Assembly: GCF_000151665.1 (NCBI RefSeq)
Contig: NW_013171817.1
Span: forward strand, 434,001-498,000
Source: Blastocystis hominis
Taxonomy: Eukaryota; Sar; Bigyra; Opalinata; Blastocystidae
Direction: 5' to 3'
Length of the DNA: 64,000 nucleotides
Part shown: in pieces, positions 14,488-25,277 of the stretch
Position numbering within the stretch: the first letter of the stretch is position 1
Layout: every line of letters begins with the position of its first letter
Program-made: the position numbers and the translations under genes
Notes under the pieces: generated by a model
The model's input: only the letters and a program-made list of their open reading frames with translations
Databases searched by the model: none
Told to the model about the DNA's origin: nothing

Positions 14488-14835
14488 TTATCCTCTAATG
14501 AACTCTTCAATTTTGGTATGATCAAAGACCACGCCGTAGATTATGATTTCGATGGTTCCAATGAGCGGACAGACACAATGACCATCGATGTTGTACCTGT
14601 CGACTCCGTAAGGATCCATTGAATACAAGAGCAAGTGCTATACTTCGTAGCTATCCTGATCACAGATGGTTTGAAGTATGTGCTTAAAGTCGGCTGAGTA
14701 GAACTAGACTGATAGAGGCATGTTTTCAAAGTCTTTTAACATTCCCGTATCTGGATAATCGACGAACGAGTTGATCATGTCGAATATGTATCGCCAGGCA
14801 ATTTCACGTCGTTCTTCAGTTATCCAGTAGTTCAT
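14488..14835 (-). pseudogene. Polinton ORF with two in-frame TAG codons
   Basis: From ATG at 14,833-14,835 one minus frame runs 116 codons to TAA at 14,488-14,490. It is interrupted only by TAG codons inside 14,701-14,710 (after MPLSV) and at 14,638-14,640 (after SYEV). Start NYWITEERREIAWRYIF, end HTKIEEFIRG. The frame is otherwise intact, so this is either recent decay or an ORF needing readthrough. Product unknown. Confidence 0.5.
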
Positions 14836-14841
14836 TTCTAT

Positions 14842-15045
14842 TTAGTAAATACATGATTTCACTCTAATCTCTGTTGGACTGATTGTGATGTCACTTCCAC
14901 TATCATCTTTGGATTCATTCTTTTCGTTGTAAACACATAGACAGCTACAGCGATCTTTGCTTTTCGAGTCTAGCACCAGTTTGTGGTTCTTCCTCTTACT
15001 CATCCATTTCCATATTCCTTTCAACCATTGAATAAAGCGGCTCAT
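14842..15045 (-). CDS. Small ORF, 67 aa, hypothetical
   Basis: ATG at 15,043-15,045 abuts the integrase start (15,048) head to head. The product starts MSRFIQWLKGIWKWMSKRK (amphipathic and basic), contains a CSCLC run and ends TEIRVKSCIY. No family recognised. The length is within chance expectation, so it is kept only because of its position inside the element. Confidence 0.25.
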   Translation of the reverse strand: MSRFIQWLKGIWKWMSKRKNHKLVLDSKSKDRCSCLCVYNEKNESKDDSGSDITISPTEIRVKSCIY

Positions 15046-15047
15046 TT

Positions 15048-16055
15048 ATGAATGAGATCAAGGAACTATGGAAACCAGCAAAACGAAGAGGTGCAACTCG
15101 AATGATCATCAGTGGATTCAAGCGAAACATATACTTCATCGATCTTATCGATTTCTCTTCCAAACAACACAAATCGATACAGGAAGTATTAGGAAGACAA
15201 AAGAGTACCGGATTCTACAAGAATCGTGGATACAAATATGTCCTTGTATGGATTGATGGATATTCGAAATACCTGATGACTCGGAAACTGAAAAGCAAGA
15301 GTGCTACAGAAGTCACTCATGCGATGAAGGATATCATTCAAACATATGGCGAATCATCAAAGCATATTTGCTCGGATCGAGGTACCGAATTCACCAATGC
15401 GATCTTTCGTACCAACATCTTGAACAAGTATGACATCACCATGTATCACATGGATTCAGCGAATAAGGCAGTACTAGCTGAACGAACAATTCGAGATATC
15501 AAGGAATACATCATGGTTCCATTCAATCAATGGAAAGGTGTATGGTTTGATTTGATCGATGGTGCCGTTCGTAGACATAATGGAAGGAAGAACAGAGACA
15601 TCGGATATACATCCAATGACATTTGGCTTAACAACAACAACAACTATATCTTGTACACGGAGAAAACAGAACCATCCAACATGACAGTAAAGGACACAAC
15701 ACCTCAATTCAAGGTTGGTGATTATGTTGGAGTGACACGAAGACCTCGCATTCTGGAAAAGCGATCATTGACGAGCAAATGGTCTCAGGACTTGGTTGAA
15801 GTTGTTGACATTGACGATCACATCATGCCACTGATGTACGAAGTGAAGAATGTGAAAAGCGATAGCACACAGAAGTGTTATCATTGGGAACTGCTGGCTA
15901 GCAAATGCAAACCACAACCAGCACCACCCATCACTCGATCCAAGAGTGGTAAAGAACCCAATGCATTGAGAGAGGCAGCAAGATCACATCGACCCATTAC
16001 GAGCACCCAGAAGAAGAAGAAACAACCTCGCCCAAGTGTTCGAAAACGATCGTGA
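15048..16055 (+). CDS. Maverick/Polinton integrase (rve, DDE superfamily)
   Basis: 335 aa, intact frame. Catalytic residues are visible: first D in YFIDLIDF, second D in CSDRGTEF, E in AERTIRDIKEYI, the D-D-E arrangement of retroviral-like integrases. The start ELWKPAKRRGATR fits Polinton integrases upstream of the core. The C-terminal part carries an SH3/chromo-like segment (FKVGDYVGVTR, KWSQDLVEVVDI) and a basic tail (KKKKQPRPSVRKRS). The N-terminal HHCC zinc region is absent or lies upstream out of frame, so the protein may be truncated. It would insert element DNA into the host genome. No introns. Confidence 0.85.
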   Translation: MNEIKELWKPAKRRGATRMIISGFKRNIYFIDLIDFSSKQHKSIQEVLGRQKSTGFYKNRGYKYVLVWIDGYSKYLMTRKLKSKSATEVTHAMKDIIQTYGESSKHICSDRGTEFTNAIFRTNILNKYDITMYHMDSANKAVLAERTIRDIKEYIMVPFNQWKGVWFDLIDGAVRRHNGRKNRDIGYTSNDIWLNNNNNYILYTEKTEPSNMTVKDTTPQFKVGDYVGVTRRPRILEKRSLTSKWSQDLVEVVDIDDHIMPLMYEVKNVKSDSTQKCYHWELLASKCKPQPAPPITRSKSGKEPNALREAARSHRPITSTQKKKKQPRPSVRKRS

Positions 16056-16209
16056 TACTCTTCACACCTCTCAGACATACAAGAGAAGGGATATTCGTGA
16101 ATACAGAGATCGTATGACTCTCACTTGTCCATTTTATTCTACTTATCAGTTTGGTATGGGAAAGGGTCACAAGATTGTTGAATATAACGATGAATGGCAC
16201 ATCGAGCAA

Positions 16210-16638
16210 TCACACACCATCCATTGAAACACTCACCTTGTATCCCTTATCCACAACCGATTCGATGGAATCACAATGTTTGAATAGGTCATCATTCTCA
16301 TTGTAACATGGAATCGATGTGATCGCCAGATATAAAGCAGAAGATAATTGGAATTGGCATTGATTATTGAATGGTTGAGTGGATGTGTGTGTATGTTCAA
16401 AGAGTGTGGCATTATTGACTTTCACAAAACACCCAGAAGGTATCGTCCATGAATATTGAGGAACGCCATCCACTGTCTCATGCACGATGACATATTTGCC
16501 ATCGTTCTCTGGCATATTGATGAGCATGTTATCGAGCTTCTTGAACGAGTAATTGTTTGGATTGCTGCTGAATATGTACGACATTGATTGATTCAATTTA
16601 CTTTGGTTGATTTCGTTCATAGGGTTTGACATAAACAC
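16210..16638 (-). CDS. Polinton-associated ORF, unknown product
   Basis: 142 aa on the strand opposite to the integrase, starting MFMSNPMNEINQSKLNQSMS, with SYIFSSNPNNYSFKKLDNM and a hydrophobic, beta-rich middle (YSWTIPSGCFVKVNNATLF). The codon pattern is open and not simple-sequence. It could be a capsid-related protein, since Polintons encode these, but I see no diagnostic motif. Its 5' end meets the polymerase fragment tail to tail. Confidence 0.35.
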   Translation of the reverse strand: MFMSNPMNEINQSKLNQSMSYIFSSNPNNYSFKKLDNMLINMPENDGKYVIVHETVDGVPQYSWTIPSGCFVKVNNATLFEHTHTSTQPFNNQCQFQLSSALYLAITSIPCYNENDDLFKHCDSIESVVDKGYKVSVSMDGV

Positions 16639-16841
16639 CCTTCAAACAAGCTCCATTCATATTCGAATATGTGAACCTGTTGAATGAGAAAAGAGCCAAA
16701 TTCATCACTACTGTGGAGAAGAACCTATACAAGTTATTGGCAAACTCGACACATGGCAAATATGTGGTGACTGGGTTGAAACGAGTGAAAGTGGAGTTCG
16801 TCACCATATTGATCGTGTCCATATTACTGAATTTTACTTGA
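16635..16841 (+). pseudogene. Protein-primed DNA polymerase B fragment (Polinton)
   Basis: 69 codons between stop codons. FEYVNLLNEKRAKF and LYKLLANSTHGKYVVTG match the family B polymerase motif (K-x-x-x-N-S-x-Y-G-K; here H replaces Y). The rest of the polymerase, normally over 1,000 residues, is absent, so this is a relic. It supports the Polinton assignment of the neighbouring integrase. Confidence 0.7.
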
Positions 16842-18396
16842 TTGGGTTTGAATAGCACAGTCATGGACGTGATGTAAGGATCCTTAAACTTGGAAGGGTT
16901 GATTCATTCGAATGAACCATTACTAGGTGAACCTTGTATGAGCATGGAGTAATGCATGGGTAATCTCTATTTAACAAGGGATGGGACGCGAGGTGATAAA
17001 TGGTGCGATGTGAATAAGCCTATTTTTCGACCTTATTCATATGAAGAACAGAGATACAAGTTGCCCCTGTGAGCAACAAGAAACACTCGTTGCCAGGGGT
17101 TAGAGGGCGACTTTGATTGGAATCATATTCACGCTCTCTTCGTCAATTACATTCAACTAGCACAACTTCAGTAAGGTATTCAAGAAGATAGATAGATAGA
17201 TATCAATGTCTATCTTCTATATACATACATATATATCTGAAAAGTAATAGTTTGATTGTTGCCTCCAACAAATAATCAGCCAGATATGTCTCACAGCTTG
17301 ATATTGGACAACTACTCATTCCCATAGAGTCCATTCTTATGGATTTCAGCTTTATCATCAACAATACTGATATCACTATTAGTGAGTAATTCTATTCATC
17401 CTAATGAGTTGGGAACCAAAGCATTTCACTTTCATCAACCAACTCAAACAGCAAGTATTATGTATACTATTGTTATTCATGTTCGTAATAGAACAACATT
17501 GTGAATCACTTTGTATCCCTATTGAAGTGTACAATTCGATCCTTCCTTTAAATAGGAGATATTCTGCATTATTTGGCAGGTGGGGGATACTATATGGATT
17601 AGAATAAGGGATAGTATTCTCTGGCAATATAACAAACTCTGATAGGTTCAGAGTGCATCAAAACGACAAAAACTGCACACCAACTATCCAAAAACCTAGA
17701 AACAGTGGAATATGAATATATCTCTATTTGTTCGTATAAAATATATTATGTATTCTACCTTATTTTGCTCAGTTCTTCAACGACACACCCACCTTTCTCA
17801 CAAACTCTACTATTCGATTCTACTATACACATATCACATATTATTACTATAAATGATAACCCAAAAACTGTTTATCGCTAGCTTTTCCATTTTCATTCCT
17901 ATCATCATCTTCTACATACCCTATTTCTTTCTATCCCATCTAGATTAGATTCCAAATGAATAGAACGAAAAACAAAACGCTTCCACTGGAAACAACACTC
18001 TTCGATCTATTCATTCCACAATATCCCATTTCCGCTCATTTCCTTCCACTTCACAGTAAAAACAACTCCCTCCCTATTCGAAATCTATTCTTCCACTCAT
18101 ACCCAATTTCAACACTATTTTCACAATTGCACAATTCCTGTGTATTTTTGAAATCATTTGTTTTACAATAAAAGCTATTAGCTTCGTCTTACTGGGTTTG
18201 AATGTATTCAAAATTTGGAATTGGACTTGTATGTTCTGTCTTTTGTTATGTTTTGTTTTGTTTTCGGACTTCTATGTGTTTTTGTGTGTTGTGTTATGGG
18301 AGTGTAAGTATTGTAGCTGGGATGGGTTCTGTCGTCAAGTTGGTGTGTTTGAAGAAGCTAGTGTAGTCTGCGCTATCGGTACTTTGACTAAACTGT
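16842..18396. other. Spacer after the Polinton remnant, with one strong hairpin
   Basis: No credible gene. At 17,064-17,099 there is a near-perfect hairpin: CCCCTG pairs with CAGGGG, a TGA bulge interrupts the 5' side, and GCAAC pairs with GTTGC around an 11-nt loop. At 17,188-17,222 a GATAGATAGATA run faces TCTATC. The rest is AT-rich with short open frames at chance level. Confidence 0.5.
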
Positions 18397-21330
18397 GTGT
18401 GTGAGATATGCATCGTGAACGCATTCAATACCATAATGGGGGTGGACCCTGGTTCCATTTTTGCTGTGTGGAGTGTGTTCCGAGTGAGGAATTTCTGTAC
18501 TTCAAACTGTGCAACGTGGCGAACCCATTCATGTCATGTGGGACCGCGGATACATGGATATAACTTGCAACGTGGGAGGTATCTGGTACAGGCACGACGT
18601 TCTTGCCTAGGATATCTGTTCTGTTTCTCGTATTTTCATTTTCATATTGTGAGGTGGTAGAGTGTGGTAGAGAGAACGGATTTGCGATGAGTGAAAGGGC
18701 AAACTATGGGAGGAAGAGCTGTAGGTTTGTAGAAGCGGAGCGTATGTGGAACTTGGGAGAATGGGACAAGAAGGCGGAGTATGCGAACTGCTGTGGGTAC
18801 GGTCCTCGCCTCTGATTGATGCGAGTCGAGTGAACTGGAATGGGCAGTGGGAGCAGGCGAGTTCCAAGACGGTGCAGTTCTGCATTTGTGGGTCTGTTGA
18901 GCATGGGAAGGTGGAGGTGTGCGTGGTGTGGGCGTGTGGGAAGTGTTGGAATGGAAGAGAGGTGAGGTGCGTGGCGGTGGTGTGCCCCGCGGACGAAGCG
19001 GCGGGGTAGCCAGAAGGGCACTTGGGGCAAGTGTTGGATACGAAGTGCGATGTGGACTAGTGGGGCATGATCACGGATGGGTGCAACGCCTATCAGCAGT
19101 GGGAATCGATCGATCGATCGATAGGGGACGGGCTCCTGCCAGCCCATCCTGCCGATGCTACGCTGCGTGGCGGGCGATGGGGCGAGGGACGTGGCGCTGT
19201 GGACGATGGGAGATGGGAAGCAATCCACGATGTACTGCACGAGCAATGTGGGCGTGGGCGAGGTGATCAACGACCCATTCGAGCCCATGAACATCCACAT
19301 CGTGTTTGAATTGGCCGAGGCCACGTTCTCCTATCCCACCACCGCGATCTCCATCTCCGACAACACCATTGGGTTCGCCTTCGCCTTCGCGTTCGATGGC
19401 TCCTTCCCGCGGTTCTGCGAAGGCACGCACGCTCTACATCAATGCCAACAGGTTGGTGTCCCGAAACGGCCTCCCCTTCCCCGCGGAAACCCTCATCGCG
19501 ACCTTCTCGACCCGCGCCGGCGTTCGGTTGGCGTTCGGTTGGCGTTCGGTTGTGGCCTGCTCGCATTGTGGAGAGCGCGATTGGGATGAGGGAAGTGGAG
19601 TAGGCGCAGCGCAGCGCAGCGTGTCTGTGCAGATGGAGGTTCCCTGGAGCAGTGGCATCTCCGATGAAGCCCCGATGGATGGCCTTGATGGGCAGCAATG
19701 TGCAGAGCCAGTTCTTCGAGACGCGCTCCGTGTTGGTGGCGGGCGCCATTGTGAACAGCGTGATGGCCATCAGCTGGCGTGTCCGCAAGGGCGCCTCCTG
19801 GTCCGCCTTCGCGTCCTTCTCCGTCTACCGCCCCGTCGTGCTGCTGCCTGCCTGCCTGCCTGCCTCCGCGCCCGTCGTGCTGCTGCCGCCTTCGAAGCCA
19901 CGCAGGTGCGCTGGGTCTGGTGGTGGTGCGAGCTCTTCGTGCAGGCCTTGGTTGGCTCCCACTCCCAGCTCTTCGCCGCCGACGCGCTCCTCCAAGAGGG
20001 CGACGTCCAGCAACCCGAGCTCTCTCTCTCTCTCTCGATGCGTGCGTGGCCTACTCGCTGCGCGTGGCGCTGTGCTCCGCCGCGTGCTCCATCCTCTCCG
20101 AGGCCTCCTCTCCCATCACCCTCGCCGCGTATGTCGTCGCGCCCGGCGCGGTGCAGAACCTCGAGGTGGCCGCGCTCTCCTCGACCTCGCTGCGCGTGCA
20201 GTGGGCAGAGCCGGCGGAGCTGGGCGGCGCCAGCATTCGGTACTACGTGGTGCGACGCTCGTGGATGGCGTCGATGGCCGTGATCCAGAGCGAGAGCGAG
20301 AGCGAGGTCGCCAGCACGAACTGCTTCCTGGACCTGCAGAGCGTGCAGAGCGTGCAGAGCGTGCAGAGCGTGCAGAGCGTGCAGAGCGTGCAGAGCGTGC
20401 AGAGCGTGCAGAGCGTGCAGAGCGTGCAGAGCGTGCAGAGCGTGCAGAGCGTGCAGAGCGTGCAGAGCGTGCAGAGCGTGCAGAGCGTGCAGAGCGTGCA
20501 GAGCGTGCAGAGCGTGCAGAGCGTGCAGCACGCGCCCATCTATCTGAGCGTGGCCGCGTTCACCGGGTATCTCTCCCGCCAAGAGAAGATCCCCGCGGTT
20601 CTGTATGCGGTGTGTGTGGAATCAGGCGGAGGGCATTGAGTGGGACTGTGCGATGGCGATTACCGGATCCTTCCATGATCTCTGCACCGCCACGTGCGAG
20701 CTTCGCGCTCCCGCCACTTCCTCCTTCCTCCTTCCGCCGAACCGTCTGGTTCCCCGCGGGACGCGATGTGTGGGACGTGTTGGAGGGTGGGATCCCCGCG
20801 ACTTCCTACACGCTGGAGTGCGTCCCGAGCGAAGTGGGCAGTGCCGAGTGGATGGGCAGGCAATTCGGAGTGTCCACGATGGCCACGTCGGAATTCGTTG
20901 GGTGTTGGTGGTGGACGGCGAGCCAACCTCCTCGCTCACCGGTTCGCTCTGGGTGTGGGTGTGGGTGTGGGTGTGAGTGAGCAGGAATCTGGTGGGCGAT
21001 GGGGTGGGGTCCGTGGCTCCCTACGAAGGTGTGCAGAGTCGACCGGGCTCTCTGGATCTCTTCCTGTCCAACTGGGCGCAGAACGCCACCGTGGTCTCCG
21101 TCACCCAGCCCCTCCGCCTCCGCCTCCGCCTCCGCTTCCGCTTCCTCTTGGCCTACGACGTGACCGGCGCGCTCATCCGCACCCACCTCGTCGATCACGC
21201 CTGGTGCGCCGTGGGTCGCGATGTTTCCACGTTTCCACGATCCAGACCGATTTGGCAGTTGCTGAGAGAGAAAGAAAGAGAGAAATGGTTGCGGTGTTTG
21301 GTTTGGAAGATGGATGGATGGATGGATGGA
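18397..21330 (+). pseudogene. GC-rich decayed multidomain gene with FN3-like and LamG-like segments
   Basis: A GC-rich island in AT-rich surroundings. Coding-like pieces occur in all three plus frames. About 18,530-18,600 reads HVMWDRGYMDITCNVGG. About 19,240-19,410 reads NIHIVFELAEATFSYPTT, and about 19,430-19,500 in another frame reads RTLYINANRLVSRNG (LamG-like). About 20,040-20,260 reads YSLRVALCSAACSILSEAS then GAVQNLEVAALSSTSLRVQW and GASIRYYVVRR, an FN3 domain end and start. No single frame or set of 30-nt introns joins them. Many junctions are short tandem expansions: CTGCCTGC at 19,845, CTCT at 20,018, the 9-bp array at 20,335, GTGTGG at 20,951, CTCCGC at 21,113, GGAT at 21,308. This looks like a large extracellular protein gene destroyed by repeat slippage. 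Assembly error is an alternative. Confidence 0.55.
20335..20527. repeat. 9-bp minisatellite (CAGAGCGTG), about 21 copies
   Basis: Perfect tandem CAGAGCGTG units inside the FN3-like segment. Because 9 is a multiple of 3 and no frame contains a stop, every frame is open: QSV in the FN3 frame, AER and SVQ-type runs in others, and HAL or TLC on the minus strand. It interrupts the FN3 domain between NCFLDL and HAPIYLSVAAF. Confidence 0.95.
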
Positions 21331-21379
21331 TGGAATTGTAGAGATGTGGAATGGTTGAAGCGTTGTAGGATTTGAATGA

Positions 21380-21800
21380 GAATCGAAAATGTGCTTAGGA
21401 AGGAAAGAAAGAAAATGTAGATTTAGAGTGTGTAGGATGTTGGAATGATTTAGAAACATGAACAGAATAATCCAGAACGAGGAACCAAACGACTCTAGTT
21501 GATAGGAATAATAATAGTAATAGAGTGCTGTGAGTTGATAGTTGAAACAAAGAAAGATAGATAGAAAGAAAGTGTATTTAGAGTTAGTTGGTTGGTTTAG
21601 GATAAGGAAATGATAGAAAATGGAGTGAATGGTTAACGATGTGCGAAGATAGGTTCTTTGTGTGAAAATCACTGGATCAATACCAATTTCCATTCCATTC
21701 GATTTGATTCGATTTACTAGTTTTACTAGTTTGAATTGCTTTCAAACCCAACCAGTCCCAAGTCAAAATGATTTGGCTAGAATCATGGATGGATAGATTG
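21380..21800 (+). repeat. Segment with a diverged direct copy at about 39,070-39,480
   Basis: Shared words in the same order and orientation include GTGTAGGAT, TGGAATGAT, AGAAACATGA, AGAGTACTG/AGAGTGCTG, GAAAATCACTGGATCAA versus GAAATAACTGGATCAA, and ATGATTTGGCTAG. No coding. It precedes the MORN gene in both places, so it marks one end of a duplicated block. Confidence 0.7.
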
Positions 21801-22262
21801 GATTATCGAAATGATGATGATAATAGTGATAATAATGATAATATAGACTATTTAGACAAAGTGGAGTGAGCAACCAAATCCTTGCTTCATAACACCATTT
21901 CACTATGATATCATAAATATACAACCTATACAGACATAGTAGACAACAAAATGGACTTTTCCATTCTGAGTGTTTCCAAACAATCCTGATATTATTAATA
22001 TTATAAATATCTATACCTCCGAACTATTTCAACCACAAAAATGTGAACAAAATGATGCGAAACACAAGTGAGTACTTCACTTGGAAATCTTGGATCCAAT
22101 GTGTATATGGTAGCACTCTATCATAATTTTTAAATATGAAGAATACTTAGGTGTAAGGAAACAAACTGATCTCTCTGTTTTCTTCATAAATTCTTTATAT
22201 TTGGCTACAAATTACGGATTCAAAGAGTAGAGGCTAAGGATATGTGATAATAAATAGGTAGA

Positions 22263-23036
22263 ATGCAAGAACTTAAGGGAAGCGAATTTCTCCTGGACGG
22301 TTACATAACGCTTGGTAAAGCAAAGGAAATCACTATTGGAGGCTGCAACTATAGCCTCCAATATTATCAAGGCGATCACGAGGATGAATACACGTTGACG
22401 AGAGCTGGGAAGGTTTGCCTATTCCAAAATGGCATACTGAAGATGTATTACGAGTTGGATGCGAACGGGAGCGAAATCGGTGACTTCACGCGATTCGAAA
22501 ATGGATGCGTCGCTTTTGTGCAGTCCTATGACGATATCTGGGACAGAAAGAATTTTCGTCGTATTATAAACCATGTCCGAGGCGAGCGTATGGAAATCTA
22601 TTCGCATGCGAGTGATCACCTGATTTATCACGGTGAATTCAATGAGAAGCGAGAACGAGAAGGATGGGGCATCGCGTATGACGAAGAAACGGGTGCCATG
22701 CTGCTTGAGGGGATATGGAAGGGTAACAAGCTGGTGGAGATCATCCGCAAGATCGAAGGAACTATTATGACGGAGTTCAAGCGAAACGGTAACAACACAA
22801 CCGCTTCGAATCGAATTCCCCTCTATGTGGGTGAATTCGTGTATGATGAATCGAAAGAATCGTTTCTTCGAAATGGTCGAGGATACTGGATCGATGAAGG
22901 AACTCGGATTGCTACTCGCGAAGTGGAATGGAAAGATGGAGTGGAAGTGAGTGGAAGAGATCTCTATGATGGATGGCATATTCATTCACTCACTCACTCA
23001 ATATTACTTGTTTATTTTATACTATTGCTATGTTAA
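22263..23036 (+). CDS. MORN-type repeat protein
   Basis: 257 aa from ATG 22,263 to TAA. The sequence repeats Y-x-G-x-F/W...G-x-G units: IYHGEFNEKREREGWGIAY, LLEGIWKGNKLVEI, YVGEFVYDESKE and RNGRGYWID. MORN repeats often bind membranes or act as scaffolds. The last 20 residues after DGWHI are hydrophobic simple sequence (HSLTHSILLVYFILLLC) and may be intron or spacer read-through rather than protein; the degraded copy at about 39,680-39,835 resembles this gene only up to that point. The gene may belong with the MORN-LRR gene 720 bp downstream. Function unknown. Confidence 0.6.
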   Translation: MQELKGSEFLLDGYITLGKAKEITIGGCNYSLQYYQGDHEDEYTLTRAGKVCLFQNGILKMYYELDANGSEIGDFTRFENGCVAFVQSYDDIWDRKNFRRIINHVRGERMEIYSHASDHLIYHGEFNEKREREGWGIAYDEETGAMLLEGIWKGNKLVEIIRKIEGTIMTEFKRNGNNTTASNRIPLYVGEFVYDESKESFLRNGRGYWIDEGTRIATREVEWKDGVEVSGRDLYDGWHIHSLTHSILLVYFILLLC

Positions 23037-23755
23037 TCACATTGCATTTCACATTGTTTGTTGATCAAATAGAAAGCAAGGTTTTCATTCATAGGATTCA
23101 TGGATTCCATCCATCCATCATATTATTCAATCGATTGTTTTGTTTAATGATACTATGATTCCTATTCACCATTTCAATCTATGAACCACATTCCTTTCTC
23201 TGCAATATCATTCTTTGTACTCAATATGGATGATCATTGTGACAGAAGAGAATCGAAGTATCAACAGAGAATCAATACAATAATCCACTTGTCAAATAGA
23301 AATGATGGATTTTGCATTCTACACACTACTGCCATACTCTCTATTACGAATCAAACCATTCCAACAGTATTTACTATTGTGAGTTCGATTGTTGCTAAAC
23401 AAGATTAACTACCACATAACTGATATATTTTGAAAAGCATATATCCATTATAGACTTAATAGAACAGCCATTCTGACATGAGAGAGTAAAGGTGATCAAA
23501 ATGCGTAATAATTTACAATTATAGCTATAAGTATCTAAAAATAACACAAAAATAAATGAATAGATGGAAATGCACCAAAATAAAGAAAAATAGAAATGGG
23601 TGGAGAAAATGAGATTTTATTATATCTATTCTAGTTTGTAACATACCAGAATATCAAAGCCATACACAATAATCCATGACGTGTGTTCTATCGAGAAATA
23701 ATAAAACAGATCTTGTTTCCAAAATAACCGTTTTACCATATTTCTTTTCATTTCC
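23037..23755. other. AT-rich spacer between the MORN gene and the MORN-LRR gene
   Basis: No supported gene; only short AT-rich frames. It may contain the promoter of the downstream gene or the remains of a connecting segment. Confidence 0.5.
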
Positions 23756-25277
23756 ATGCAAAACATTACTGATTTTGTCAATTCTGCTATTAGTAACTAT
23801 CATATTGATAGTTCTATTATTCAAAATGTGCAGGGATGCTTGGGCAAAAAATGGAAACCAAATGGCTGGATTTCACTCATATTGAGTAACAAAGAATGTA
23901 TAGTATTGCAATTCAATAATGGAGTATTCATGAATCAAGGATTTGTGTTCAATGAGCAGAAAGTGTTGAAAGTGTTTGGAAATCATCAAATTGGTGCTAT
24001 TTCATATAATGAAGAACAAGCCATAGAAGTAGTGGAAGGAATAGTGGATTTGGATCATGGAAGTCGATTTGAAGGATTGGTATTGGCAGAAAACAAGTTT
24101 GGAATTCCATTTGGATATGGTGAAATGTATGATGATGATGGAATATTGGTGTACAAGGGCATAATGATCAATTGGAAACGATTTGGATATGGAACGAGTT
24201 ATCATAATAATGGATGTATTGAATATGAAGGATATTGGTGTGATGATAATCGATTTGGAATTGGAAAAGTGTATGATCGATCAGGCAAATTAATGAATGA
24301 ATGTGAATGGTGCAATGGAAATGAAAGTTTTATTGAATATGCAGGAAATGGTTCAGAACCACTGAATATCGGAATGAAACATTTGAAACTGAGTAATAAA
24401 TGTGTATTGGTTGATTGGGATGTTTCATTGTTGTATAATTTGGAATCAATCAAAATCGGCGATGATTGTTTTGGATCAGTGAAAACATTCAAAATCGATG
24501 GATTGAATCGATTGAAAACTATCAAAATCGGCAGCAATTCATTTACTCAGGAAAAGAATGATGAAAATGAAAATGATTATTCAAAATCATTCCACATATT
24601 GAATTGTGAATCATTGGAATCGATAGAAATCGGTGAATTCAGTTTCAGTGATTTTGCTGGCGACTTTGAATTGAAGAATCTACCACAATTACAATCTATT
24701 CAAATTGGGACAATTGGAAGTGTTTCATGCAATTTCTTCTGTAATTCATTTGTAATTCGAGGTATTGATATGATATTGAATATTTGAATGATGCATAGAT
24801 CTTCCAAATCTACAATCCATTACATTAGGATATTATGCATTCTATGATTCCTTCTCAACAATAATTGAAAGTATTGAATGAATTCGAATGAAATGATTGA
24901 TATAGATCTTCCATCATTACAATCCATTCAACTCGGTAGATGGGCACTTTATGGAAGAGATAATTATTCAAGTTCATTGATAATGCGAAGTAATAATGAA
25001 TTGATTGGTTATGATTTGTTTTGTAGATCTTCCAAATCTAACATCAATAATCAATTCTGTAGAATATAGTTTTTATAAACCTCGTGTAGTGACATTGGCA
25101 AGTATTTCTGAATATTGAATATTGATAGTATTTAGATATTCCAAATCTTCGTAATGTCAAGCTACTTAATTCATTCCGATATGTTCGATCGAAATCAATT
25201 TCGAGTATGGTTTGATTGATTTGATTTGATTCATAGATGTTTCTTCGATTCTCGCTGATCTTGTCCACGAAATCTAG
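23756..25277 (+). CDS. MORN plus leucine-rich-repeat protein with one exon per terminal LRR
   Basis: Exons 23756-24761, 24799-24870, 24906-24989, 25027-25101, 25136-25204, 25237-25277; 1,347 nt, 448 aa, frame checked, stop TAG. Exon 1 holds MORN units (FGYGEMYDDDGILVYKG, FGYGTSYHNNG, FGIGKVYDRSGKL) and then BspA-like LRRs ending in ESIKIG, LKTIKIGSNSF, ESIEIGEFSF and LQSIQIG. The last exons are 72, 84, 75 and 69 nt; all five introns are 32-37 nt, phase 1, end in TAG and are followed by AT[CT]TTCCA-like sequence, so each exon starts with (D/N)LPxLQSI or a variant. Unspliced, each unit ends in a stop within a few codons. Function unknown: cytosolic, since there is no signal peptide. This copy is intact; an inverted copy is not. 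Confidence 0.75.

Larger units (their letters stand above)
13970..16841 (+). mobile_element. Maverick/Polinton-type element, degenerate fragment
   Basis: A retroviral-type integrase and a protein-primed family B DNA polymerase fragment occur on the same strand within 1.6 kb, with further ORFs of unknown product on both strands. That combination defines Polintons. Intact elements are about 15-20 kb with long terminal inverted repeats; only about 3 kb remains and I cannot see the termini. The left border is inferred from where the frame of the disrupted minus-strand gene ends (about 13,955-13,975). The right border is undefined and lies after the polymerase fragment. Confidence 0.75.

Noticed and set aside
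20243-20539. Repetitive HAL or TLC proteins on the minus strand
   Set aside because: Pure translation of the 9-bp minisatellite; no flanking coding evidence on that strand.
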